Shown: positions 5,059 to 11,075 of the stretch, in pieces
Position numbering within the stretch: position 1 is the first letter of the stretch
Layout of the letters: the number at the start of each line of letters is the position of its first letter
NCBI GenBank assembly: GCA_027490345.1
Contig: JAIXYF010000111.1
Coordinates: 1-11,448 of the forward strand
Direction: 5' to 3'
Length of the DNA stretch: 11,448 nt
Origin: Novosphingobium sp.
Lineage (GTDB): Bacteria > Pseudomonadota > Alphaproteobacteria > Sphingomonadales > Sphingomonadaceae
Position numbers and translations under genes: made by a program
The notes under the pieces: generated by a model
What the model saw: only the letters and a program-made list of their open reading frames with translations
Database searches by the model: none
What the model was told of the DNA's origin: nothing

Positions 5059-6492
5059 ATGAACAGCACCGCACCCCGCACGCTTTATGAAAAGATCTGG
5101 GCCGCTCATGTCGTGGAAGACCGCGACGATGGCACCAGCCTCGTCTACATTGATCGCCACCTCGTCCATGAAGTGACGAGCCCGCAGGCGTTCGAGGCCC
5201 TGCGCCTTACGGGCCGCAAGGTGCGCCGCCCCGATCTCACGCTCGCCGTGCCCGATCACAATCTGCCCACAACGGCCCGCCGCGATGCCAGTGGCGCGCG
5301 CGTGCCGATTGCCGATCTGGAAAGCGCCGCGCAGCTCGCCGCGCTCGAAGCCAATGCGCCTTCCTTCGGCATCCGCTATATCGGCGATGCCGATGCAGAG
5401 CAGGGCATCGTCCACGTCGTCGGGCCGGAACAGGGCTTTTCGCTCCCCGGCGCCACCATTGTCTGCGGTGATAGCCATACCGCTTGCCACGGCGGCCTCG
5501 GCGCGCTGGCGTTCGGCATCGGCACGAGCGAGGTGGAGCATGTGCTCGCCACGCAGACCCTGCTGCTCAAGCGGTCCAAGACCATGGAAGTGCGCATCGA
5601 AGGCGCGCTGCTCCCTGGCGTTTCGGCCAAGGATCTCGTGCTCCACATCACCGGCGTGCTCGGTGCAGCGGGCGGCACCGGCCATGTCATCGAATATACG
5701 GGCCAGGCGATCCGCGATCTGTCCATCGAAGGCCGCCTCACCGTCTCCAATATGGCGATCGAACACGGCGCGCGCGCGGGCCTCATCGCGCCGGATGACA
5801 AGACCTTCGCCTACCTCAAGGGCCGCCCTTATGCGCCGAAGGGTGAGGAATGGGACAAGGCCGTGGCGTGGTGGCGCAGCCTCGCCACCGATGCGGGCGC
5901 GAAGTACGACAAGACCATCGTGATCAACGCGGCGGATATCGCCCCCAGCGTAACTTGGGGCACCAGCCCGGAAGACGTGCTGCCGATCACCGGCCTCGTC
6001 CCCGCGCCGGAAAGCTTTGCCGATCCGTCCAAGCAAGCTGCCGCGCGCGCCAGCCTTGAATACATGGGCCTCCAGCCCGGTCAGCCGCTGTCTTCGGTCG
6101 AGATCCAGAACGTGTTCATCGGTTCGTGCACCAACAGCCGGATCGAGGATCTGCGCGCCGCCGCTGCTGTGCTCAGGGGCCGCGCCAAGGCTGCCGGCGT
6201 TAAGTGGGCTATCGTCGTGCCCGGCTCGGGCCTCGTCAAGCGCCAGGCCGAAGAAGAGGGCCTCGATCAGGTGTTCGTCGCCGCCGGGTTTGAATGGCGC
6301 GAGCCGGGCTGCTCGGCCTGCCTCGGCATGAACCCCGACAAAGTCCCGGCAGGCGAGCGCTGCGCCTCTACCTCGAACCGCAACTTCGTCGGCCGTCAGG
6401 GTCCGGGCGCGCGCACCCACCTCGTCTCTCCCGCCATGGCCGCAGCTGCTGCGGTCACGGGGCGGCTGACGGATGTGCGCGAACTCGTCTGA
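5059..6492 (+). CDS. leuC: 3-isopropylmalate dehydratase large subunit
   Basis: This 477-residue aconitase-superfamily protein pairs with LeuD to isomerise 2-isopropylmalate to 3-isopropylmalate in leucine synthesis (cytoplasm). Family features run from the N-terminal TLYEKIWAAHVV through YIDRHLVHEVTSPQAF, the VCGDSHTACHGGLGALAFGI region, and GSCTNSRIEDLRAAA to the PGCSACLGMN loop. The three 4Fe-4S ligands are Cys357, Cys418 and Cys421. C-terminal CASTSNRNFVGRQG is intact. Length is normal for LeuC, which tells it from the longer aconitases. The ATG at 5059 begins at the usual family N-terminus but has no obvious Shine-Dalgarno; AACCCGCGCTGC precedes it, so initiation may be weak or leaderless. 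leuD is on the same strand about 1.6 kb downstream. Confidence 0.97.
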   Translation: MNSTAPRTLYEKIWAAHVVEDRDDGTSLVYIDRHLVHEVTSPQAFEALRLTGRKVRRPDLTLAVPDHNLPTTARRDASGARVPIADLESAAQLAALEANAPSFGIRYIGDADAEQGIVHVVGPEQGFSLPGATIVCGDSHTACHGGLGALAFGIGTSEVEHVLATQTLLLKRSKTMEVRIEGALLPGVSAKDLVLHITGVLGAAGGTGHVIEYTGQAIRDLSIEGRLTVSNMAIEHGARAGLIAPDDKTFAYLKGRPYAPKGEEWDKAVAWWRSLATDAGAKYDKTIVINAADIAPSVTWGTSPEDVLPITGLVPAPESFADPSKQAAARASLEYMGLQPGQPLSSVEIQNVFIGSCTNSRIEDLRAAAAVLRGRAKAAGVKWAIVVPGSGLVKRQAEEEGLDQVFVAAGFEWREPGCSACLGMNPDKVPAGERCASTSNRNFVGRQGPGARTHLVSPAMAAAAAVTGRLTDVRELV

Positions 6493-6760
6493 TCGCGTCT
6501 GCGCCCCCGCCTGCCGCTAGCAGGAAATCTTGCGGTTTCGGCCACTTGCCTGTGCCCGCAACGGTCTGCCGCAGCACCCGCACGGCGCAGCCTTGCCACG
6601 TTCCACCTGAAGCGATCTGTTCAGGTGGCAGAAAGCCTGCTCCAGCAGGGATTAACCCGTTGCCGTTCTTGGCTGCGCTGCATAGCCTTGCAGCGCAAGC
6701 TGTCGGCTCCGCCCGCCCGGCCCCGCGCGGCGTCATGACAGAGTTTTAAGGAGGAACCCC
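6493..6760 (+). promoter_or_regulatory. Structured, gene-free leader upstream of the OmpA-family gene
   Basis: This 268-base gap holds three compact inverted repeats. CCACCTGAA/TTCAGGTGG (6603-6611 and 6620-6628) has a 9-bp perfect stem and 8-base loop. CCTGC/GCAGG (6636-6640 and 6645-6649) follows. TGCGCTGCA/TGCAGCGCA (6674-6682 and 6689-6697) has a 9-bp perfect stem and 6-base loop. The gene's AAGGAGG is at 6748-6754, outside the stems. A weak promoter-like pair (TTGCCG 6660-6665, 17-base spacer, TAGCCT 6683-6688) overlaps the third stem. I cannot match this to a known riboswitch. The first hairpin could also end leuC transcripts, though it lacks a T-run. Confidence 0.4.
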
Positions 6761-7684
6761 ATGCGTGCCTTTGTCCCGGGAAAGACCGGCCTCGTTCTCG
6801 CTGCCGCGCTGACGGCTTCGCTGTCTGGTGCTGCCAGCGCGCAGGAACTCCCGCCCGTCGATCAGACCCAGCAGCCCCCCGCCACGTCTGAAATCCGCGC
6901 CTCGGTTGCTCCCGCTATGGGTGATCCCGCCACGCTGCCCAAGGGGCCAGACATCAAGGGCATCATTTCGCGCCGCAGCGCCGATCGGATGGAGGTCACC
7001 TCCGATGATGGCACGAAGACCATCGTCAATGTCAATGATCTGACGAAAATCCGGTCGAGCAAGGGCCTGTTCGGCCTTAGCCGCCAGCAGCTGGCCACCA
7101 ATGCGCTGCTCAATGGCCTCCCTGTCACCGTGCGGACCCTGCAATCGGGCGATGCCCTGATGGCGAGCGAGATCCAGCTCAAGGACAAGGATCTCAAGAT
7201 TGCCAACATGATTCGAAGCGGCACGAAGCAGGGCTTTGAAGAACAAAGCGCCGCCACCGCCGAAGTGCGCGCCATGACCGAGGCGCTGCGCGGCCGGTTC
7301 GGCGATATCGACGAATACAACATCAAGACCACCACCAACGTCCTGTTTGCTTCTGGCAAGACCACGCTGACGCCGGACGGCAAGGCCGAACTCTGCAACG
7401 CCGCGGCGCAGGCGCAGGGCATCAAGAATGCCGTCATGCTGGTCGTCGGCTATGCCGATTCCTCTGGCAGTGAAGAGGTCAACCAGCGGCTGAGCGAACA
7501 GCGCGCCGCGCGCGTGGTCAATCATCTGCAGCAGGCTTGCGGCTGGAAGCCCTTCCGCATGCTCACCCCCACCGGCATGGCCACCGCCAATCCGCTGGCC
7601 GATAACAGCACGCCCGAAGGCCGCGCGCAGAACCGCCGCGTCTCGGTCAACGTGATGGTCAGCAAGGCTGTCGACGGGCTTTGA
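6761..7684 (+). CDS. Exported OmpA-family protein with N-terminal DUF5666-like domain
   Basis: A 307-residue envelope protein. A signal peptide occupies residues 1-27, with likely cleavage after ASA before QE. A Pro/Gln-rich linker follows, then a small beta-rich region (about 63-150: GIISRRSADRMEVTSDDGTK and a GLFGL loop, ending DLKIANMIRSG) that resembles DUF5666-type domains. The C-terminal OmpA-like peptidoglycan-binding domain starts at NVLFASGKTTLTP (about 193) and includes GYADSSGSEEVNQRLSEQRA and EGRAQNRRVSV. The Asp of GYAD and the Arg of NRRV are the expected contacts for diaminopimelate. No N-terminal lipobox or beta-barrel is seen, so it is probably periplasmic and bound to the wall. 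The start is certain: AAGGAGG 6748-6754. It lies between leuC and leuD. Confidence 0.9.
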   Translation: MRAFVPGKTGLVLAAALTASLSGAASAQELPPVDQTQQPPATSEIRASVAPAMGDPATLPKGPDIKGIISRRSADRMEVTSDDGTKTIVNVNDLTKIRSSKGLFGLSRQQLATNALLNGLPVTVRTLQSGDALMASEIQLKDKDLKIANMIRSGTKQGFEEQSAATAEVRAMTEALRGRFGDIDEYNIKTTTNVLFASGKTTLTPDGKAELCNAAAQAQGIKNAVMLVVGYADSSGSEEVNQRLSEQRAARVVNHLQQACGWKPFRMLTPTGMATANPLADNSTPEGRAQNRRVSVNVMVSKAVDGL

Positions 7685-7687
7685 TCG

Positions 7688-7739
7688 GGACAGGGGAGGG
7701 GCCCGCTGCGCTGGCCCCGCACCTTCCCCGTGCTGTGTC
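7688..7739 (+). terminator. GC-rich imperfect hairpin after the OmpA-family gene
   Basis: GGGGCC (7698-7703) pairs with GGCCCC (7713-7718) around a 9-base loop. The flanks can extend it imperfectly (GGGGA with TTCCCC; GGACA 7688-7692 with TGTCC 7735-7739). It begins 3 bases after the stop. No T-run follows, so termination is uncertain. The rest of the gap to 7840 shows only a minor CGCAGG/CCTGCG hairpin (7742-7761). Confidence 0.35.
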
Positions 7740-7840
7740 CGCGCAGGGGGCATCTCCTGCGGATAGCCACTCCCGCCCGCTTGCAATCTCGTGCGCCCGG
7801 GGCCACCTCAGCATTGCGGGCGGGATCAAGGAGCACGTGT

Positions 7841-8017
7841 GTGACGAAAAAGACCGATAAGGAAAGCAGCAGCAGCTGGACCGGCCCTGCGGCCATTGCG
7901 GGGGCCGCCATCGGTTCCGCCGCGCTGGCCGCTGCGCTGCTCTATTCCTCGCGCCGCAAGGAACGCGCGGAAAAAGCAAAGCCCAAGCCTCCCGTCGATC
8001 CCATCGATACGGATTGA
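7841..8017 (+). CDS. 58-residue single-span membrane protein, GTG start
   Basis: A small protein with a hydrophilic Lys/Ser N-terminus (residues 1-14), one Ala/Gly-rich hydrophobic segment (about 15-35, GPAAIAGAAIGSAALAAALL), a basic stop (SRRKERAEKAK) and a Pro-rich acidic end (PPVDPIDTD). I do not recognise a family. The start is chosen at GTG 7841 because AAGGAG lies at 7828-7833 with 7-base spacing. The frame is open back to 7730, but the earlier residues have no coding character. Charge distribution suggests C-in topology. It stands between the OmpA-family gene and leuD, 69 bases before the latter, so it may be carried on the same transcript. Moderately confident that it is real. Confidence 0.68.
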   Translation: MTKKTDKESSSSWTGPAAIAGAAIGSAALAAALLYSSRRKERAEKAKPKPPVDPIDTD

Positions 8018-8086
8018 TTGTCTGCGGCGGGCAGGTTGCAAGCCCGGCCTTGCGCCGTGCCCGCCGCTGCGGCTAAGGCGAAAGGC

Positions 8087-8677
8087 ATGGAACCTGTCAG
8101 CACCATTTCCGGCCGCGCCATCCCGTTTGGCCGCAAGAACATCGACACCGATGTGATCATCTCCGCCGAATGGCTCAAAACCATCAGCCGCGATGGGTTG
8201 GGCAAGGGCGCCTTCGCCGTGCTCCGGCAGGATCCTGACAACCTGTTCGATAGCGCAGAGTTCAAAGGCTCGCCGATCCTGATCGCGGGTGACAATTTCG
8301 GCTGCGGCTCCAGCCGCGAACACGCCGCATGGGCGATCCTCGATCTCGGCATCAAGGCCGTCATCGCGCCGTCGTTCTCGGATATCTTCTCGGGCAACGC
8401 CTTCAAGAACGGCATCGTCACCGTCGTCCTGCCGCAGGAAGCGATCGACCGCCTGATGGACGTTGCGCAGACCGATGCCGTGCACATCGATCTTGAAGCG
8501 CAGACCGTGACGACACCGTTTCAGGATCGCTACAGCTTCGAAATCGATGCCTTCCGCAAGCACTGCCTGCTCAATGGCCTCGATGAAGTGGGCCTCACTA
8601 TGGCCCGCGGCGATGCCATCAGCGCCTACGAAGCCAAGGCCAGCGCCGAACGCCCCTTCCTCGTCCACCCGGCTTAA
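8087..8677 (+). CDS. leuD: 3-isopropylmalate dehydratase small subunit
   Basis: This 196-residue swivel-domain subunit completes the LeuCD isomerase. Diagnostic stretches are SGRAIPFGRKNIDTDVIISA (residues 8-27) and the substrate-loop GDNFGCGSSREHAAWAI (68-84). IAPSFSDIFSGNAFKNGI and the C-terminal HCLLNGLDEVGLTM follow. Length matches the bacterial LeuD1 type of about 200 residues, not the shorter archaeal form. ATG 8087 is preferred: AAGG at 8074-8077 is well spaced and the protein begins at the family N-terminus. A TTG at 8018, directly after the preceding stop, would add 23 Ala-rich residues. It is separated from leuC by two genes with envelope features, which have no known part in leucine synthesis. 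Confidence 0.96.
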   Translation: MEPVSTISGRAIPFGRKNIDTDVIISAEWLKTISRDGLGKGAFAVLRQDPDNLFDSAEFKGSPILIAGDNFGCGSSREHAAWAILDLGIKAVIAPSFSDIFSGNAFKNGIVTVVLPQEAIDRLMDVAQTDAVHIDLEAQTVTTPFQDRYSFEIDAFRKHCLLNGLDEVGLTMARGDAISAYEAKASAERPFLVHPA

Positions 8678-8692
8678 CCACCCGCTTAAATA

Positions 8693-8707
8693 GGGCTTCC
8701 CAAGCCC
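8693..8707 (+). terminator. Short hairpin after leuD
   Basis: GGGCTT (8693-8698) and AAGCCC (8702-8707) form a 6-bp stem with a CCC loop, 16 bases past the leuD stop. No T-run follows on this strand. It could weakly separate leuD from the oxidoreductase gene, but 8678-8753 otherwise shows no recognisable promoter. Confidence 0.3.
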
Positions 8708-8753
8708 GCCAAAACGTGGCTCAAAGGTGCTAACAAAAGCATCGGAGAGACGC

Positions 8754-9752
8754 ATGAAAGCTCTAAGAACCCACGCCGTCGGCGGCCCCGAAACCCTTAC
8801 GCTCGATGATGTGGCCGAGCCGACCGCAGGCCCCGGCCAGGTCGTCGTCGCGGTCAAGGCCTGCGCGATCAACTTCCCCGATACGCTGATGATCCGCGAT
8901 ATGTACCAGTTCAAGCCGCAGCGCCCTTATGCGCCGGGCGGCGAGTTTTCAGGGATCGTCGAAAGCGTCGGCGAAGGCGTCACCCAGTGGCAAGTGGGAG
9001 ACCGCGTGATTGGCATGTGCGGCAATGGCGGGCTGGCCGAAAAGGTCGCGCTCGATGCCGGGCGCATGTTCCCGCTGCCCGATGGCGTGTCGTTTGAAAC
9101 CGGCGCCTCGCTGCTGATGACTTATGGCACCACGATCCACGGCCTCAAGGATCGCGGCCACATCAAGGCAGGTGAAACCATGCTCGTCCTCGGCGCGGCG
9201 GGCGGTGTCGGCATTTCCGCCATCGAACTGGGCAAGGCCTATGGCACCCGCGTCATTGCCGCCGTTTCCAGCGAAGAAAAGGCCGCCGCCGCGCGGGAGG
9301 CTGGGGCAGACGATGTCGTCATCTATGGCCGCCCTCCGTTCGACAAGGACCAGAGCAAAGCACTGGCCGAAGCGTTCAAGGCCGCCTGCGGGCCAAACGG
9401 CGCGGATATCGTCTATGATATCGTCGGCGGTGATTATTCCGAACCCGCCGTGCGCGCCATTGCGTGGGAAGGCCGCTTCCTCGTGGTCGGCTTCCCCGCC
9501 GGGATTGCCAAGCTGCCGCTCAACCTCACGCTGCTCAAATCCTGCGATGTCTGCGGCGTGTTCTGGGGTGCTTTCACCGCGCGCGAGCCGGAGAAGAACG
9601 CGGCGCATGTCGCCGAACTGTTCGAACTGCTGAAAGCGGGCAAGATCAACCCCCGCGTTTCAGCCCGCTTCCCCCTCGAACGCGGCGGCGAAGCCATCGC
9701 CATGCTGGCCGATCGCAAGGCTGTGGGCAAAGTCGTCGTCACGATGGCGTAA
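8754..9752 (+). CDS. NAD(P)H:quinone oxidoreductase-like MDR family protein (zinc-free)
   Basis: A 332-residue medium-chain dehydrogenase/reductase of the quinone oxidoreductase type. The N-terminal GroES-like domain includes VKACAINFPDTLMIRDMYQ, the family's NFPD motif, and PYAPGGEFSGIVESVGEGV. The Rossmann domain carries LGAAGGVGISAIELGKAYG at about 146-164 (AxxGGVG NADPH motif). The structural-zinc cysteine lobe and catalytic zinc ligands of alcohol dehydrogenases are missing, as expected for QOR relatives. It probably reduces quinones or enone-type substrates in the cytosol; the exact substrate cannot be read. ATG 8754 has CGGAGAGA at 8743-8750; a GTG at 8727 would place that site inside the gene. 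A family-2 palindrome follows the stop. Confidence 0.92.
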   Translation: MKALRTHAVGGPETLTLDDVAEPTAGPGQVVVAVKACAINFPDTLMIRDMYQFKPQRPYAPGGEFSGIVESVGEGVTQWQVGDRVIGMCGNGGLAEKVALDAGRMFPLPDGVSFETGASLLMTYGTTIHGLKDRGHIKAGETMLVLGAAGGVGISAIELGKAYGTRVIAAVSSEEKAAAAREAGADDVVIYGRPPFDKDQSKALAEAFKAACGPNGADIVYDIVGGDYSEPAVRAIAWEGRFLVVGFPAGIAKLPLNLTLLKSCDVCGVFWGAFTAREPEKNAAHVAELFELLKAGKINPRVSARFPLERGGEAIAMLADRKAVGKVVVTMA

Positions 9753-9761
9753 GCTTCAGCT

Positions 9762-9833
9762 CCTCTCCATTTTCCCCTGAGCGTGTCGAAGGGGAAAATG
9801 GAGAGGCGGCGTGCCGCAGGCAGGTCGGAGGGG
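9762..9833. repeat. Intergenic palindrome (REP-like), copy 2; possible bidirectional terminator
   Basis: CCTCTCCATTTTCCCC (9762-9777) and GGGGAAAATGGAGAGG (9791-9806) form a perfect 16-bp stem with a 13-base loop (TGAGCGTGTCGAA). The core CCCTGAGCGTGTCGAAGGG resembles a dispersed motif often seen in proteobacterial intergenic DNA. The flank CGGCGTGCCGCAGG to CGGAGGGG (9826-9833) parallels the right half of the element at 2263-2407, including the terminal CGGAGGGG. It separates the convergent oxidoreductase and DUF2147 genes and could end both transcripts. Confidence 0.75.
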
Positions 9834-9845
9834 TATCTAGTTCTT

Positions 9846-10277
9846 CTACTTCACCTTCGCCCAAACCTGCGTCTTGCACAGCGGCCACACCAGGCAGCCC
9901 TTCACCGTCATCTCCCCCGCCGATTTCAGCGTCACGGTTGCCGCATACGTCCCGCCATCGTTGGGATTATAGATCGAGCCCTTCCAGCTTCCGCCGGCCG
10001 GTTTCAGCCCCCGGAAGATATACATCCCCAGCAAGGGCCGCGTGCGCAGCGCCGGGTTCTTGTTGTTGCGATCCTGCTGGTCCTGAACAGAAGCGCCCGG
10101 CGTACCGCCCAAAATCTTGCCGCACAGCCCGCCATCGCACTGGCTCACCTCGATCAGCCCGCCGCGCTCGGGCGTGCGCCACTGGCCATAAGGGCTTGCC
10201 TGATCCGCAGCCGCGCTTGCCGCCGCACCTGCCGCTGCCGTCAGCAGCGCCCCGGCCAGTATCACTTTGCGCTTCAT
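9846..10277 (-). CDS. Secreted DUF2147-family protein
   Basis: A 143-residue protein with a signal peptide (MKRKVILAGALL plus an Ala-rich core; cleavage probably near residue 24, ASAAA before DQ). The mature part is a DUF2147 beta-barrel-like domain. It opens with YGQWRTPERGGLIEVSQC, then has the LCGKILGG turn, YIFRGLKPAGGSWKGSIYNP and a closing VKGCLVWPLCKTQVWAKVK. Four cysteines, in the CDGGLC and CLVWPLC pairs, could form periplasmic disulfides. The molecular function of DUF2147 is unknown. Its ATG shares one base with the stop of the upstream channel gene (TGATG on the minus strand, 10279-10275), and AAAGGGGA precedes it inside that gene, so the two are translationally coupled. Confidence 0.92.
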   Translation of the reverse strand: MKRKVILAGALLTAAAGAAASAAADQASPYGQWRTPERGGLIEVSQCDGGLCGKILGGTPGASVQDQQDRNNKNPALRTRPLLGMYIFRGLKPAGGSWKGSIYNPNDGGTYAATVTLKSAGEMTVKGCLVWPLCKTQVWAKVK

Positions 10278-10978
10278 CAGGTGTCCCCTTTGTCCTGCGG
10301 TCCATAGCCCGGCAGTCGCAGCTGCCAGTGGATAGCAGCCCCTCTTAACCCGAAACCGGCCAGCGCCGCCATGGGCCACACCACCACATTGGCGAAGCCC
10401 GCCATATGCCCGCCCGCGCTGATCGCCGCAGCCAGCGCGGCAGGTGTCACGTAAAGCTCGGGCCGCATGATGATCGAAGGCCGCCCTGCAATCACATCGC
10501 GGATCACGCCGCCCACGCAGCCGGTGATCACGCCCATCAGCGCGGCGGGCACGGGCGCCACGCCCAGCGCCAGCGCCTTGGCAGTGCCCAGCACGGCATA
10601 GGCGCCAAGCCCGGCCGCATCGGCCCATTCGATCACTTTGGTCCCTTCGCCCTGCCACCACCGCGCCGGGCTGAACCACACGATCAGCGCCGCGCCAAGG
10701 CAAACCGGCGCGGTCCAGGCATTGTGCACCCAGAACACCGGCGCCCCGATCAGCAGATCGCGCACCGTGCCGCCGCCCACGCCGGTTACCACCGCAAAGA
10801 ACGCCATGGTCACGAACGTCTGCCGCATCCGCGCCGCCAGCAGCGCGCCGCTCAGCGCCGTCACCGCAATGCCTGCCGGATCAAGCGCGGCGATCAGCGC
10901 AAAGACTTCCGATGCGGGCAGATCGGGCGGGGCGGGGAGGGTGAGGGATGGGGAGATGGGCGAGAAAGCAGCGGGCAT
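10277..10978 (-). CDS. TRIC/UPF0126-family cation channel membrane protein
   Basis: A 233-residue inner-membrane protein with two homologous three-helix halves, typical of UPF0126 (YadS/YicG), the bacterial members of the trimeric intracellular cation channel family. Each half carries the glycine hinge with Arg-Asp: GVGGGTVRDLL in the first, GCVGGVIRDVIAGRPSIIMR in the second. ELYVTPAALAAAI and a last hydrophobic segment follow. It is likely to pass K+ or other small cations, by family. ATG 10978 is chosen because AAGGGG sits 4 bases upstream on the minus strand. The frame continues to 11017, but no better start is seen. It has about 20 extra Pro-rich N-terminal residues before the first helix. 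First gene of a pair with the DUF2147 gene. Confidence 0.93.
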   Translation of the reverse strand: MPAAFSPISPSLTLPAPPDLPASEVFALIAALDPAGIAVTALSGALLAARMRQTFVTMAFFAVVTGVGGGTVRDLLIGAPVFWVHNAWTAPVCLGAALIVWFSPARWWQGEGTKVIEWADAAGLGAYAVLGTAKALALGVAPVPAALMGVITGCVGGVIRDVIAGRPSIIMRPELYVTPAALAAAISAGGHMAGFANVVVWPMAALAGFGLRGAAIHWQLRLPGYGPQDKGDT

Positions 10979-11075
10979 TGCGCCCCTTAACACGCTACTT
11001 AGGATGACGGTAACCAACAGGCGCGTAAGGTGGCATCCGAAACGGTCCTTTTCTCCAACAGACGCGGCTCGGACA

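Noticed and set aside
3858..5081. A 407-codon open frame on the minus strand opposite the acidic-protein gene (plus a 248-codon one at 3932-4678).
   Set aside because: The plus-strand gene has a strong ribosome-binding site and good frame structure. The minus frames mirror its Glu/Asp-rich codon repeats, run into crtZ and leuC, and show no family features.
4990..6420. A 476-codon open frame on the minus strand opposite leuC.
   Set aside because: leuC is unmistakable on the plus strand; long antisense frames are common in GC-rich genes because of third-position bias.
8018..8086. TTG-initiated extension of leuD directly after the preceding stop codon.
   Set aside because: It adds 23 Ala-rich residues absent from LeuD proteins; ATG 8087 has better spacing to AAGG and the right N-terminus.
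7826..8914. A 362-codon minus-strand frame spanning the small membrane protein, leuD and the start of the oxidoreductase gene.
   Set aside because: It overlaps three plus-strand genes, one of them certain, and its translation resembles no protein family.
9241..9262. A sigma-54-like TGGCAC...TTGC pair.
   Set aside because: The spacing is too wide and it lies inside the oxidoreductase coding sequence.
10277..10703. Upstream extension of the DUF2147 frame to 10703 on the minus strand.
   Set aside because: It would overlap the channel gene by over 400 bases, while ATG 10277 begins a clear signal peptide and has its own ribosome-binding site.
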